Source: Aquipseudomonas alcaligenes
GTDB taxonomy: Bacteria; Pseudomonadota; Gammaproteobacteria; Pseudomonadales; Pseudomonadaceae
Direction of reading: 5' to 3'
Assembly (NCBI RefSeq): GCF_003205495.1
Contig: NZ_QJRX01000003.1
Span: forward strand, 62,001 to 126,000
DNA length: 64,000 bases
Both the position numbers and the translations under genes were made by a program. This document shows positions 48,505-57,056 of this stretch, piece by piece (positions within the stretch are counted from its first letter, which is position 1; every line of letters starts with the position of its first letter). The notes beneath the pieces were generated by a model that worked only from the letters and a program-made list of their open reading frames with translations, did no database searches and was not told the origin of the DNA.

Positions 48505-48882
48505 TTAACCCAGCAGGGTGGCCCAGCTTTCCACGGTGGCGGCGCCCCACTTGGCTTTCCACTCTTTCAGGGTCTTGTGATTGCCGCCCTTGGTTTCAAT
48601 CACTTCGCCGGTGTTGGGGTTCTTGTATTGCTTGACCTTGCGTGCGCGCTTGCCGCTGGCCGGCTTGGCCGCGCGGGCGGTCTTGCCGCTCTTGGCGCCT
48701 TCCGGATCGAGCAGGGCGATGATGTCGCGCAGGGATTTCTGATATTCGCCCATCAGGGTGCGCAGTTTGCCTTCGAACTCCAGTTCTTTTTTCAGCTTGT
48801 CGTCCTGCGACAGGTTCTTCAGGCGCTCTTGCAGTTCCTTGATGGCTTCTTCGGTGGCGCGGTATTCATTGATCAGGGACAT
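48505..48882 (-). CDS. mvaT: H-NS-like xenogeneic silencer MvaT
   Basis: 125 residues: N-terminal coiled coil for oligomerisation (SLINEYRATEEAIKELQERL, ELEFEGKLRTLMGEYQKSL), a basic Lys/Ala-rich linker (KTARAAKPASGKRARKVKQY), and the DNA-binding domain with GEVIETKGGNHKTLKEWKAK. MvaT binds AT-rich DNA and silences foreign and virulence genes. Its promoter elements are given below. It sits beside sbcB and divergent from purU as in P. aeruginosa. Confidence 0.96.
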   Translation of the reverse strand: MSLINEYRATEEAIKELQERLKNLSQDDKLKKELEFEGKLRTLMGEYQKSLRDIIALLDPEGAKSGKTARAAKPASGKRARKVKQYKNPNTGEVIETKGGNHKTLKEWKAKWGAATVESWATLLG

Positions 48883-48892
48883 GGGGTTCTAC

Positions 48893-48952
48893 CTTGAGTG
48901 GACCGGTTGCAGTTGTAATGTGGACTAATAATAGGCAGGCGCTTCACTCAAG
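48893..48952. repeat. inverted repeat flanking the mvaT promoter
   Basis: CTTGAGTG (48893-48900) and CACTCAAG (48945-48952), 44 bp apart. One arm overlaps the -35 region, the other the 5' leader just before the mvaT start codon. Confidence 0.45.
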
Positions 48953-48956
48953 TAAA
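48928..48956 (-). promoter_or_regulatory. mvaT promoter
   Basis: On the minus strand a -35-like TTTACT (48951-48956) and -10-like TATTAT (48928-48933) are separated by 17 bp, giving a start near 48920 and a leader of about 38 nt. The promoter lies inside an inverted repeat (CTTGAGTG 48893-48900, CACTCAAG 48945-48952). Confidence 0.55.
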
Positions 48957-49187
48957 TAACATCGAAAACTTTTGCCTGAATATCGAGACTGTATTGCCGT
49001 GTCATAACTCCATCGACCATGTTAGATGGGCCTTCATTGCGCTTGTGTGTAATGAATGTGTTCGGCCAAGTTTGCTCTGCGCAAGTTGTGGCGCAATCCA
49101 CTGGTGCCGCCGGCACACCGGGATTACTGAAGTTTTCCCCAGCTGTGGCTAGAATGGCGCCCTTCGCGAAGTTTCTGGAGTTTCTTC

Positions 49188-50039
49188 ATGCGCACTTTTC
49201 GTCTGGTGATCGCCTGCCCGGACCGCGTCGGCATTGTCGCCAAGGTCAGCAGTTTCCTGGCCACCTATAACGGTTGGATCACCGAAGCCAGTCATCACTC
49301 CGATGATCAGAGCGGCTGGTTCTTCATGCGCCACGAGATTCGCGCCGATTCCCTGCCCTTCGATCTGGACGGTTTCCGCCAGGCCTTCGCCCCCATCGCC
49401 CGCGAGTTTGCCATGGAGTGGCGCATCACCGATTCGGCGCAGCGCAAGCGCGTGGTGCTGATGGCCAGCCGCGAGTCCCATTGCCTGGCCGACCTGCTGC
49501 ACCGCTGGCACAGCGACGAGCTGGACTGCGAGATCCCCTGCGTGATCTCCAACCACAACGACCTGCGCAGCATGGTCGAATGGCATGGCATTCCCTTCCA
49601 CCATGTCCCGGTCGATCCGCAGGACAAGGCGTCGGCCTTCGCCGAGGTGGCCAGGCTGGTGGCGGAGTGCCAGGCCGATGCGGTGGTGCTGGCGCGCTAC
49701 ATGCAGATCCTGCCGCCGCAGCTGTGCCGCGAGTATGCGGGGCGGGTGATCAACATCCACCACAGCTTTCTGCCGTCCTTCGTCGGCGCCAAGCCCTATC
49801 ACCAGGCTTCCCTGCGTGGCGTCAAGCTGATCGGCGCGACCTGTCACTACGTCACCGAGGAGCTGGATGCCGGCCCCATCATCGAACAGGACGTGGTGCG
49901 CGTCAGCCACCGCGACAGCGTCGAGGACATGGTGCGCCTCGGCAAGGATGTGGAGAAGATGGCGCTGGCCCGCGGCCTGCGCTATCACTTGGAAGACCGC
50001 GTACTGGTGCACGACAACAAGACGGTGGTGTTTGACTGA
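49188..50039 (+). CDS. purU: formyltetrahydrofolate deformylase
   Basis: 283 residues. PurU hydrolyses 10-formyl-THF to THF and formate, balancing one-carbon pools. N-terminal ACT domain (FRLVIACPDRVGIVAKVSSF) and C-terminal formyltransferase-fold domain with INIHHSFLPSFVGAKPYHQA (catalytic His) and VTEELDAGPIIEQDVVRVSH (catalytic Asp). Together with frmA-fghA elsewhere in the window it also produces formate. No anomalies. Confidence 0.96.
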   Translation: MRTFRLVIACPDRVGIVAKVSSFLATYNGWITEASHHSDDQSGWFFMRHEIRADSLPFDLDGFRQAFAPIAREFAMEWRITDSAQRKRVVLMASRESHCLADLLHRWHSDELDCEIPCVISNHNDLRSMVEWHGIPFHHVPVDPQDKASAFAEVARLVAECQADAVVLARYMQILPPQLCREYAGRVINIHHSFLPSFVGAKPYHQASLRGVKLIGATCHYVTEELDAGPIIEQDVVRVSHRDSVEDMVRLGKDVEKMALARGLRYHLEDRVLVHDNKTVVFD

Positions 50040-50064
50040 CCGTCGCGCGCGGTGGGAGGACGAT

Positions 50065-50493
50065 ATGCTCAGATCGATCAAGGTGCGCGACTACATGGCC
50101 ACGCACCTGTTGACGTTCAAGGCCGACACCGATCTCTACCGCGCCATCGGCGTGCTGCTGGAACATCGTATTTCCAGCGCACCGGTGGTCGATGAGCAGG
50201 GCCGGCTGATCGGCCTGCTGGCCGAGGCCGACTGCCTGCGCGGCATCCTGTCCGGGGCCTACTTCGAGCAGACCGGCGGTCTGGTCGGCTCCTGCATGAA
50301 TCCGCGGGTGGAAACGGTTTCTCCCGACTGCAGCGTGATCGAGGTGGCCGAGCGATTCCTGCATGGCGGGCACCGCCACCTGCCGGTGGTGGAGGAGGGG
50401 CGGCTGCTCGGGCAGATCAGCTGTCACGACGTGCTGCTGGCGGTCAAGGAATTCGCCCAGCATGACGCCGGTCAGCCGGTGAGCGAGAGATGA
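50065..50493 (+). CDS. CBS domain protein
   Basis: 142 residues from MLRSIKVRDYMATHLLTFKA with GGGAGGA upstream. Two CBS motifs: SAPVVDEQGRLIGLLAEADC and HRHLPVVEEGRLLGQISCHD. A stand-alone CBS pair usually binds an adenine nucleotide and regulates a partner; none is apparent. It lies 25 nt after purU on the same strand. Downstream small gene starts 1 nt after its stop. Confidence 0.88.
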   Translation: MLRSIKVRDYMATHLLTFKADTDLYRAIGVLLEHRISSAPVVDEQGRLIGLLAEADCLRGILSGAYFEQTGGLVGSCMNPRVETVSPDCSVIEVAERFLHGGHRHLPVVEEGRLLGQISCHDVLLAVKEFAQHDAGQPVSER

Positions 50494-50494
50494 A

Positions 50495-50668
50495 ATGAAG
50501 CAGCCCGGAACCGCGACACCGCCCCCCACCCTGGGCGAGGGTTGTGTGCGGCGCTATGACCCGCAGGCGTTGAGCGAGGAGGACGGCACCGAGTTTCCCG
50601 GTGCCGCCGAGCTGTGGCGCCAGTTGCAGGCGCCGCAGGAGCCGCCGGCGGACGACGAGTCCGCCTGA
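50495..50668 (+). CDS. small hypothetical protein (57 aa)
   Basis: Begins MKQPGTATPPPTLGEG, one nucleotide after the CBS gene stop; preceded by GAGCGAGAG, and ends before the convergent chemoreceptor stop (3-nt gap). The product is Pro- and Glu-rich, acidic at the end (PPADDESA), with VRRYDPQALSEEDGTEFP in the middle and no membrane segment. Tight packing after the CBS gene argues for co-expression. Family not recognised; function unknown. Confidence 0.55.
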   Translation: MKQPGTATPPPTLGEGCVRRYDPQALSEEDGTEFPGAAELWRQLQAPQEPPADDESA

Positions 50669-50671
50669 GCT

Positions 50672-52549
50672 TCAGATACGGAAGCTGTCGACCAGGTGCT
50701 TGAGGCGGGTGGCCTGCTGCTCCAGGTCGCCACAGGCGCGCAGGGTGGCCTGCAGGTTCTCCACGCCTTCCTGGTTGAGGGTGTTGATCTCGGTGATATC
50801 CATGTTCAGCGAGTCGACCACCGCGGTCTGCTCCTCGGTGGCGGTGGCGACCGACTGGTTCATGCCGTCGATCTCGCCAATGCGCTGGGTCACACTGCCC
50901 AGGCGTTCACCGGCCTGGTTGGCGATCTCCACGCTCTGCTCGCTGTAGCGTTGGCTCTCGGTCATGGTGGACACCGACTCGCGGGCATCCACCTGCAGCT
51001 CCTCGATCATCTTCTGGATTTCCTGCGCCGACTCCTGGGTGCGGTGCGCCAGGTTGCGTACCTCGTCGGCCACCACGGCGAAGCCACGGCCTGCCTCGCC
51101 GGCCCGGGCGGCCTCGATGGCGGCGTTCAGCGCCAGCAGGTTGGTCTGCTCGGAGATGCTCTTGATCACCTCGAGGATCTGGCCGATGTTCACCGTCTTG
51201 CTGTTCAGCGTCTCGATGTTGCGGCAGGAGGCGCTGATCTTCTCCGATAGTTCGTTCATCGCGGCGATGGTCTTCTGCAGCACCTGGCTGCCGTCCTCGG
51301 CCAGGTGACGAGCGTCGGAGGCCTGGTGCGAGGCGTCGGCGGCGTTGCGCGCGATCTCCTGGGCAGCGGCGCCCAGTTCGTTGATGGCGGCCGCCACGCT
51401 GTTGGTGCGGCTGGCCTGTTCGTCGGAGTTGGCCATCGACGAGTTGGAGGCGTTGACCACCAGCTTGGCCACCTCGTTGAGCTGCTGGGTGGCCGAGGAG
51501 ACCTCGCGGATCGAGCCGTGGATGCGTTCGACGAACTGGTTGAAGGAGGTCGCCAGCTCGCCGAACTCGTCGCGGCTCTGCACGCTCAGGCGCTTGGTCA
51601 GGTCACCCTCGCCCTGAGCGATGTCGCGCATGGCCTTGCCCATCAGCAGCAGCGGCTGCATCAGCACGCGGATCAGCATGCCCAGCAGGAACATGATGAT
51701 GACCACGGCGATGATGGTGGCGATGATGGCCGAGGCGCGGAACTCGCTGAGGGTGGCGTAGGCCTTGTCCTTGTCGATGGACAGACCGACGTACCAGTCG
51801 ACCGAGGGCAGGCCCTTGACCGGGGTGAAGGTGAGGATGCGCTCGACGCCATCGAGCTCCGCTTCGGTCACGCCGGCGCTGACGGTCGGCGTGTTCTGCG
51901 GGTAGACCTCCTTGAGGCTCTTCATCACCAGATTCTTGTCCGGATGGACCAGGATCTTGCCGTCTGCGCTGAGCAGGAAGGCGTAGCCGATGCCGTCGAA
52001 ATCCAGCGAGTTGATGATCTGCACCAGGGTGTCCAGGCTGAGGTCGCCGCCGACCACGCCGCTGCTGCCGGCCGGGGTGGCGATGGTGATGATCAGCTTG
52101 CTGGTGGCGGCATCCACGTAGGGCTCGGTCAGGGTCGAGCCACCGGCGCTCATGGCGTCCTTGTACCAGGGGCGGGTGCGCGGATCGTAGCCTTCCGGCA
52201 TCTGCTCGTCCGGGCGCATGGTGAAGGAGCCGTCGGCCGAGCCCAGGTAGGTGAAGGCGAAGGTCGAGGTCAGCACCTTGCTTTCCAGGGTCTTGACCAG
52301 CGAATCGGGAGTGCTGGTTTCGTCGATCGACTGGGCCACGTTCTCCACCAGCAGGATGCGCCCGGACAACCAGTTCTGGATGTTGCTGGCGGTGATCTGG
52401 CCCAGACTCTCCAGCTCATGCTCCAGATCACTGCGAATGGCATTGCGTTGCAGGTAATCGTTGTACAGGGTGAACAGGGAGAAGGCTGCTATCACCACCA
52501 GCGAGGCGGCGAGCAGGATCTTGTGGCTGAACTTCAGGTTCTGGGTCAT
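50672..52549 (-). CDS. methyl-accepting chemotaxis protein with dCache domain, amino-acid type
   Basis: 625 residues from [20 protein letters not shown]. Membrane segment near residues 10-30, a periplasmic dCache_1 domain, second segment ([20 protein letters not shown]), HAMP and a cytoplasmic signalling domain with the MCP hairpin [19 protein letters not shown]. In the sensor, [12 protein letters not shown] followed by EPYVDA matches the amino-acid-binding dCache pattern of PctA-type receptors, so amino acids are the likely ligands (inferred). Ends NxxDSFRI without a CheR-binding pentapeptide. Confidence 0.88.
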   Translation of the reverse strand: MTQNLKFSHKILLAASLVVIAAFSLFTLYNDYLQRNAIRSDLEHELESLGQITASNIQNWLSGRILLVENVAQSIDETSTPDSLVKTLESKVLTSTFAFTYLGSADGSFTMRPDEQMPEGYDPRTRPWYKDAMSAGGSTLTEPYVDAATSKLIITIATPAGSSGVVGGDLSLDTLVQIINSLDFDGIGYAFLLSADGKILVHPDKNLVMKSLKEVYPQNTPTVSAGVTEAELDGVERILTFTPVKGLPSVDWYVGLSIDKDKAYATLSEFRASAIIATIIAVVIIMFLLGMLIRVLMQPLLLMGKAMRDIAQGEGDLTKRLSVQSRDEFGELATSFNQFVERIHGSIREVSSATQQLNEVAKLVVNASNSSMANSDEQASRTNSVAAAINELGAAAQEIARNAADASHQASDARHLAEDGSQVLQKTIAAMNELSEKISASCRNIETLNSKTVNIGQILEVIKSISEQTNLLALNAAIEAARAGEAGRGFAVVADEVRNLAHRTQESAQEIQKMIEELQVDARESVSTMTESQRYSEQSVEIANQAGERLGSVTQRIGEIDGMNQSVATATEEQTAVVDSLNMDITEINTLNQEGVENLQATLRACGDLEQQATRLKHLVDSFRI

Positions 52550-52677
52550 GGTGGCTTGCGTCCGGTAAGGTCTGGCAGCAGTCTTGTAGGTGGCCGTACG
52601 ACGCTGCGCCGGCCTTATGGGTAACACCATCTATAACGACATAATTGCAGTAAAGCTTTAGCCCGAGGGATGGCAAG

Positions 52678-54171
52678 ATGCCTGTAACCGATACTTTTGT
52701 ACTGGGGGCCGATCCGCAGGGGCAGCCCGTGAGCCAGGCCCTGCGCCTGACCAATCGCCACGGCCTGGTAGCCGGTGCCACCGGGACGGGCAAGACGGTG
52801 ACCCTGCAGCGCCTCGCCGAGCTGTTCAGCGACGCCGGGGTGGCCGTCTTCGCCGCCGACATCAAGGGCGACCTTTGTGGCCTGGGCGCCGCCGGCAATC
52901 CGCAGGGCAAGGTGGCCGAGCGCATCGCCAGCATGCCCTGGCTGAATCACAGACCCCAGGCCTATCCGGTGACCCTGTGGGACGTGGCCGGCAAGAGCGG
53001 CCATCCGCTGCGCACCACCCTGAGCGAGATGGGGCCGTTGCTGCTGAGCAATCTGCTGGAGTTGACCGACAGCCAGCAGGCCGCGCTCTACGCCGCCTTC
53101 CAGGTGGCCGACCGCGAGGGCCTGTTGCTGCTCGACCTGAAGGATCTCAAGGCGCTGCTCAATCACCTCAAGGACAATCCCGAGCTGCTTGGCGAGGATC
53201 GTGCGCTGTTCGCCGGCGCCTCCTCCCAGGCCCTGCTGCGTCGCCTGGCGACCCTGGAGCAGCAGGGCGCCGAGGCGCTGTTTGGCGAGCCGGCGCTGCA
53301 GCTGGAGGATATCCTGCGGCCCGATGCGGATGGCCGCGGGCGTATTCACCTGCTCGATTCCAGCCGCCTGGTGCACGAGGCGCCCAAGGTCTATGCGACC
53401 TTCCTGCTGTGGTTGCTGGCCGAGCTGTTCGAGCAGCTGCCCGAGCGTGGCGATGCCGACAAACCGGTACTGGCGCTGTTCTTCGACGAGGCCCACCTGC
53501 TCTTTGCCGACACCCCCAAGGCCCTGCAGGAGCGTCTGGAGCAGGTGGTGCGGCTGATCCGCTCCAAGGGCGTGGGGGTCTATTTCGTCACCCAGTCACC
53601 CAGCGATCTGCCGGATGAGGTGCTGGCCCAGCTCGGCCTGCGTATCCAGCATGGCCTGCGCGCATTCACCGCCAAGGAGCAGAAGTCCCTGCGCGCGGTA
53701 GCCGATGGCTTCCGCCCCAATCCGGCGTTCGACAGCCTGAGCGTGCTCACCGAACTGGGCATCGGCGAGGCGCTGGTCGGCACGCTGGAAGAGAAGGGCA
53801 CGCCGGCCATGGTCCAGCGCGTGGCCATCGCCCCACCACAGTCGCGCATCGGGCCGCTGAACGAGGCGGAGCGGGCGGCGCTGTTGCGCGGCTCGCCCCA
53901 GGCCGGCCGCTACGACAAGGCGGTGGACCGCGAGTCGGCCTACGAGATGCTCATGGCGCGCGCGGCCGAGGTGCCTGCGGAGACGGCGCCGGTCGGCAAG
54001 GGCGCGGCGCCGGCGGAGCAAGGCGGGCTGGGCGGCATGGCCGGTGAACTGCTTGGCAGCCTGGCCAGCCAGGTGATGAAGACGGCCGTGCGCCAGGCCG
54101 CCAACCAGATCGGTCGGCAGCTGGTGCGTGGTCTGATGGGCTCCCTGCTGGGCGGCAGCCGGCGCCGTTGA
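52678..54171 (+). CDS. HerA-like C-terminal ATPase domain protein (DUF853)
   Basis: 497 residues. Walker A GATGTGKTVTLQ at residues 33-44, an ADIKGDLCGLG motif, Walker B LALFFDEAHLLFADT and an arginine-finger region LIRSKGVGVYFVTQSPSDLP. The family is a stand-alone HerA/FtsK-type DNA or protein pump ATPase, often annotated YjgR-like, of undefined role; no nuclease gene (NurA) is beside it. Ribosome binding site GAGGGA. C-terminus is basic with GSLLGGSRRR. Confidence 0.87.
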   Translation: MPVTDTFVLGADPQGQPVSQALRLTNRHGLVAGATGTGKTVTLQRLAELFSDAGVAVFAADIKGDLCGLGAAGNPQGKVAERIASMPWLNHRPQAYPVTLWDVAGKSGHPLRTTLSEMGPLLLSNLLELTDSQQAALYAAFQVADREGLLLLDLKDLKALLNHLKDNPELLGEDRALFAGASSQALLRRLATLEQQGAEALFGEPALQLEDILRPDADGRGRIHLLDSSRLVHEAPKVYATFLLWLLAELFEQLPERGDADKPVLALFFDEAHLLFADTPKALQERLEQVVRLIRSKGVGVYFVTQSPSDLPDEVLAQLGLRIQHGLRAFTAKEQKSLRAVADGFRPNPAFDSLSVLTELGIGEALVGTLEEKGTPAMVQRVAIAPPQSRIGPLNEAERAALLRGSPQAGRYDKAVDRESAYEMLMARAAEVPAETAPVGKGAAPAEQGGLGGMAGELLGSLASQVMKTAVRQAANQIGRQLVRGLMGSLLGGSRRR

Positions 54172-54180
54172 GGCGCCGGA

Positions 54181-54375
54181 TCACTCGGCCTCGCGGGCCT
54201 GTTCGATCTTTTGCAGCTCCTGCTGGAACGCCTGGTCCAGCAGGCTGGGGCGCTTGCGCCAGGGTTTGCGTTCGGGGTCGGGCTGGGCCGCGTAGGTGAC
54301 TACCTCGCCGCCGTAAACATCCTTGTAACGTTGCGCCTGACGCTCCAGTTCGGCGCGCAGTTCGTCTTTCGTCAC
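54181..54375 (-). CDS. small conserved hypothetical protein (64 aa)
   Basis: Begins MTKDELRAELERQAQRYKDV and ends LQKIEQAREAE, highly charged and mostly helical, with a basic middle (PDPERKPWRKRPSLLDQAFQ). Converges with the HerA-like gene (9-nt gap). No known domain or catalytic motif is seen; the composition is that of small pseudomonad proteins of unknown function. Confidence 0.65.
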   Translation of the reverse strand: MTKDELRAELERQAQRYKDVYGGEVVTYAAQPDPERKPWRKRPSLLDQAFQQELQKIEQAREAE

Positions 54376-54425
54376 ATGTTCACCAGAATGATTGATCGAC
54401 CGCGAACTGCGGTCTGTCCTGCGCC

Positions 54426-54439
54426 CAGTATTAATACTG
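54426..54439. repeat. palindrome upstream of rubredoxin gene
   Basis: Perfect 14-bp palindrome CAGTATTAATACTG in the AT-rich region between 54376 and 54633. May be an operator; no motif match claimed. Confidence 0.45.
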
Positions 54440-54474
54440 ATTGTTAAGAGCTGTTTTAAGCCAAACGATTATAG

Positions 54475-54489
54475 CGATAGGTTCTATCG
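54475..54489. repeat. second dyad upstream of rubredoxin gene
   Basis: CGATAG-GTT-CTATCG, 6-bp arms with 3-nt centre. Together with the first palindrome it lies about 150-200 nt before the rubredoxin start. Confidence 0.45.
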
Positions 54490-54633
54490 TTTCCATCATA
54501 TTCGCTGCAGTGCAGGCACCGTGCCGCAGAGCACTTTGGGGAAGTTGATCGGGGCGTCAGCTCGCTGGATTCGCTATTCGCTTCCGTTGCTTGTACAACT
54601 TTCTATGCTCAGTGACGGGGGCGGAATGTGACT

Positions 54634-54798
54634 ATGAAGAAATGGCAGTGCGTGATCTGTGGCTTCATCTATGACGAGGCTCTCGGCTGGCCCGATGAAG
54701 GCATAGCGCCGGGCACCCGCTGGGAGGATGTGCCGGCCGACTGGCTGTGCCCCGACTGCGGCGCCGCCAAGGCTGACTTCGAGATGATCGAGCTGTGA
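54634..54798 (+). CDS. rubA: rubredoxin
   Basis: 54 residues. Two Cys-x2-Cys iron-binding knuckles: [15 protein letters not shown] and [14 protein letters not shown]; the aromatic core [13 protein letters not shown] is typical. Rubredoxin is a one-electron carrier, for alkane hydroxylase or oxidative stress systems. The stop abuts the opposite-strand esterase stop. No rubredoxin reductase is directly adjacent. Confidence 0.95.
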   Translation: MKKWQCVICGFIYDEALGWPDEGIAPGTRWEDVPADWLCPDCGAAKADFEMIEL

Positions 54799-55704
54799 TC
54801 ACGAACCTTTGGCGAACTGCTTGACGAATTCCCAGGCGGTCTGACTGGCAGAGAAATGACCGCCGAACAGGCGGCGGTTGCGCCGACTGTCGCCACCTGG
54901 CCAGACATGCTCGCCGCCGGGAATCAGCAGTAGCTGCAGGGGGGCCTGCTCGCACTGCCAGCGACTCAATATCGAGCCGTCAGCCCGCAGTTCCTGCCTG
55001 GGGCTCGCGCAGCCGCGGATATCCGCGATCATCTGCAGGGTCTCTGGCACCGAGCGGTGCGCTACTCCGGCAATGGCATCCTCACCCATGCCGCCCTGGA
55101 ATGGGACGTTGCGATCTCTTTCTCCATGGATGTGCAGCACCGGGATGTTCTCGATTCCGGGGCAACGGTTCACGGCCATGGTCCCGGCGACCGGGACTAT
55201 GGCGGCGATCTGGCTGGGCATTTCGCAGGCTAGTCGGTAGGCCAGCATGGCTCCGTTGGACATGCCCGTCACATAGACCCGGCGTCTATCCAATGCCGTT
55301 TTCCGGGCAATGTCCGCCAGCATGGCGCGAATGAACGCGACATCGTCGATCCCGCGATCGCTGGCAGGGCCGCAGCAGTTACCGGCATTCCAGGTGCGGC
55401 GGTTCTTCAGCAGACGGGCCCTCGTGCCGTTGGGGTAAGCCGCCATGAAGCCATTGGCGCTGGCGACCCGGTTCATGCCGGTGGTGTGCTCGGCCTCGTC
55501 AGCATTGCCCAGGCCACCATGCAGCACCACCATGAGTGGCAGGGGCTGCGTTGCACTGTGTGGCGGGACGAACAGCCTGTAGCTGCGCTCCTCACCGCCA
55601 GCTGCTATGGCGTGCTGGGAGCTGCGCTCGGTAGTGTCGGCATAGGTATGCAGGCAGAGGACGAGTCCGCCAAGCAGGCAGCGTGCAGACCGCGCCGCGT
55701 GCAT
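54799..55704 (-). CDS. secreted PHB-depolymerase/feruloyl-esterase-like alpha/beta hydrolase
   Basis: 301 residues with an N-terminal signal sequence (RCLLGGLVLCLHTYA). Alpha/beta hydrolase fold: oxyanion LMVVLHGGLGNADEAE, nucleophile VTGMSNGAMLAYRLAC, and late LLIPGGEHVWPGG with the catalytic His. This places it in the LpqC/PHB depolymerase family of exported esterases. Substrate not identifiable. It overlaps the ferredoxin reductase stop by 1 nt and is probably co-transcribed with it. Confidence 0.85.
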   Translation of the reverse strand: MHAARSARCLLGGLVLCLHTYADTTERSSQHAIAAGGEERSYRLFVPPHSATQPLPLMVVLHGGLGNADEAEHTTGMNRVASANGFMAAYPNGTRARLLKNRRTWNAGNCCGPASDRGIDDVAFIRAMLADIARKTALDRRRVYVTGMSNGAMLAYRLACEMPSQIAAIVPVAGTMAVNRCPGIENIPVLHIHGERDRNVPFQGGMGEDAIAGVAHRSVPETLQMIADIRGCASPRQELRADGSILSRWQCEQAPLQLLLIPGGEHVWPGGDSRRNRRLFGGHFSASQTAWEFVKQFAKGS

Positions 55705-56963
55705 CAGCCTTGTGCAGCCGGCAGCAGTTCCTTGAGCGGCCTGCCGTCGTCCGCCAGTTGCTCGGCAGTCACGGCAATGCCCTCGGCTACCAGGCGCTTG
55801 GCGGCGATGAAGTCCTGCGGGCGGTTCACCGTGTCGGCGGCCAGCACCCTGTCGCCCTTGAGGTAGAAGGCGCTGAAGCTGTCGCTGGCCGGGTCGCCGC
55901 GCAGCACCAGGCGTTCGAAGCCTTCGGACAGGCCGACCATCTTCAGCTTCAGCTCGTACTGGTCGGACCAGAACCAGGGCACCGAGGCATAGGTCTTGGC
56001 CTTGCCGGCCATGTTGGCGGCGGCCACCCGCGACTGCTCCAGGGCATTGGGCACCGACTCCAGGCGCAGGCGGCGGCCGAGCAGGGCGTTGGGATGGTTG
56101 GTGCAGTCGCCGGCGGCATAGATGTGCGGGTCGCTGGTCTGCGCGTGCTCGTCGACCAGGATGCCGTTGTCCACCGCAAGGCCAGCCTCGGCGGCCAGCT
56201 CGGTATTGGGAATCAGGCCGATGCCGACCACCACCAGGTCGGTCTCCAGGCGGCTGCCATCGGCGCAGAGCAGCGCCGTCACCGCATCGCCCGTCACCTC
56301 CAGGTCGGCCACCTGCACGTTGGTGCGGATATCCACGCCGGCCTCGCGGTGCTTGCGTTCGTAGTAGGCCGACAGTTCGGCGGCGGTGACCCGCTGCAAC
56401 ACCCGCGGCAGCGCCTCCAGCACGGTGACCTGCAGCCCCTGTTGCACGGCCGAGGCCGCCACTTCCAGGCCGATGTAGCCGCCGCCGACTATGGCCAGGC
56501 GCTTGCCTGGCGCCAGCTGCACGCGGATCAGCTCGACATCGTCGAGGGTGCGCAGGTAGTGGAAGTTGCCACAGCGCTCGGCCGCTGCCGCATTCGGCAC
56601 GGCCAGCGGGCGCGGGCGGCCGCCGGTGGCGATGGCCAGCCTGTCGTAGCTCAGCTGCGCGCCATCGGCCAACTCCAGGCGCCGGTTGGCGCGGTCGATG
56701 CGCTGCACCCGCACGCCAGCCATGAACTCCACTTTGGCCCGCTCATAGGCGGCCAGCGGGCGGATCGCCAGGCTGCTCTTCTCCACGCTGCCGGCCAGGT
56801 AGGCCTTGGACAGTGGCGGGCGGTGGTAGGGCAGGTGCGCTTCCTCGCCGAGCAGCAGGATGCGCCCCTCCCAGCCCTCGTTGCGCAGGGCGATGGCCAG
56901 TTCGCCGCCGGCATGGCCGGCGCCGATGATGATGGCAGTGGAGGGGGCGGCAGCGTCAGTCAT
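55704..56963 (-). CDS. FAD-dependent ferredoxin reductase (putidaredoxin reductase type)
   Basis: 419 residues from MTDAAAPSTAIIIGAGHAGG. FAD-binding GAGHAGGELA, LPYHRPPLSKAYL, NAD-binding IVGGGYIGLEVAASAV, second FAD motif DPHIYAAGDCTNHPN and RLRLESVPNALEQSRVAAAN. This pattern is that of putidaredoxin/ferredoxin reductases that feed ferredoxins of P450 or dioxygenase systems, not of the shorter pseudomonad rubredoxin reductase RubB, although rubA is close. No ferredoxin or P450 gene is nearby. Confidence 0.85.
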   Translation of the reverse strand: MTDAAAPSTAIIIGAGHAGGELAIALRNEGWEGRILLLGEEAHLPYHRPPLSKAYLAGSVEKSSLAIRPLAAYERAKVEFMAGVRVQRIDRANRRLELADGAQLSYDRLAIATGGRPRPLAVPNAAAAERCGNFHYLRTLDDVELIRVQLAPGKRLAIVGGGYIGLEVAASAVQQGLQVTVLEALPRVLQRVTAAELSAYYERKHREAGVDIRTNVQVADLEVTGDAVTALLCADGSRLETDLVVVGIGLIPNTELAAEAGLAVDNGILVDEHAQTSDPHIYAAGDCTNHPNALLGRRLRLESVPNALEQSRVAAANMAGKAKTYASVPWFWSDQYELKLKMVGLSEGFERLVLRGDPASDSFSAFYLKGDRVLAADTVNRPQDFIAAKRLVAEGIAVTAEQLADDGRPLKELLPAAQG

Positions 56964-57056
56964 GGCAGGCTCTCGGCGGGTGAAGATGCCGCCTAGTGTA
57001 TGCATCCGCGCCGGCCAAGTCCCGGCCGAAGATGCCAATCGCCATGCTGCGGGCGT

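Larger units (their letters stand above)
48883..49187. other. mvaT-purU divergent intergenic region
   Basis: 305 nt without a gene, distinctly AT-rich for this genome. Contains the mvaT promoter and, on the plus strand, a -10-like TAGAAT at 49150-49155 that may serve purU. AT-rich regions of this kind are potential MvaT binding targets. Confidence 0.6.

Noticed and set aside
54475-54489. OxyR binding site
   Set aside because: The ATAG/CTAT halves are 3 bp apart, whereas OxyR sites need a 7-bp spacing and a second repeat.
55704-56963. Rubredoxin reductase RubB
   Set aside because: Near rubA but the motifs and length are those of putidaredoxin-type ferredoxin reductases.
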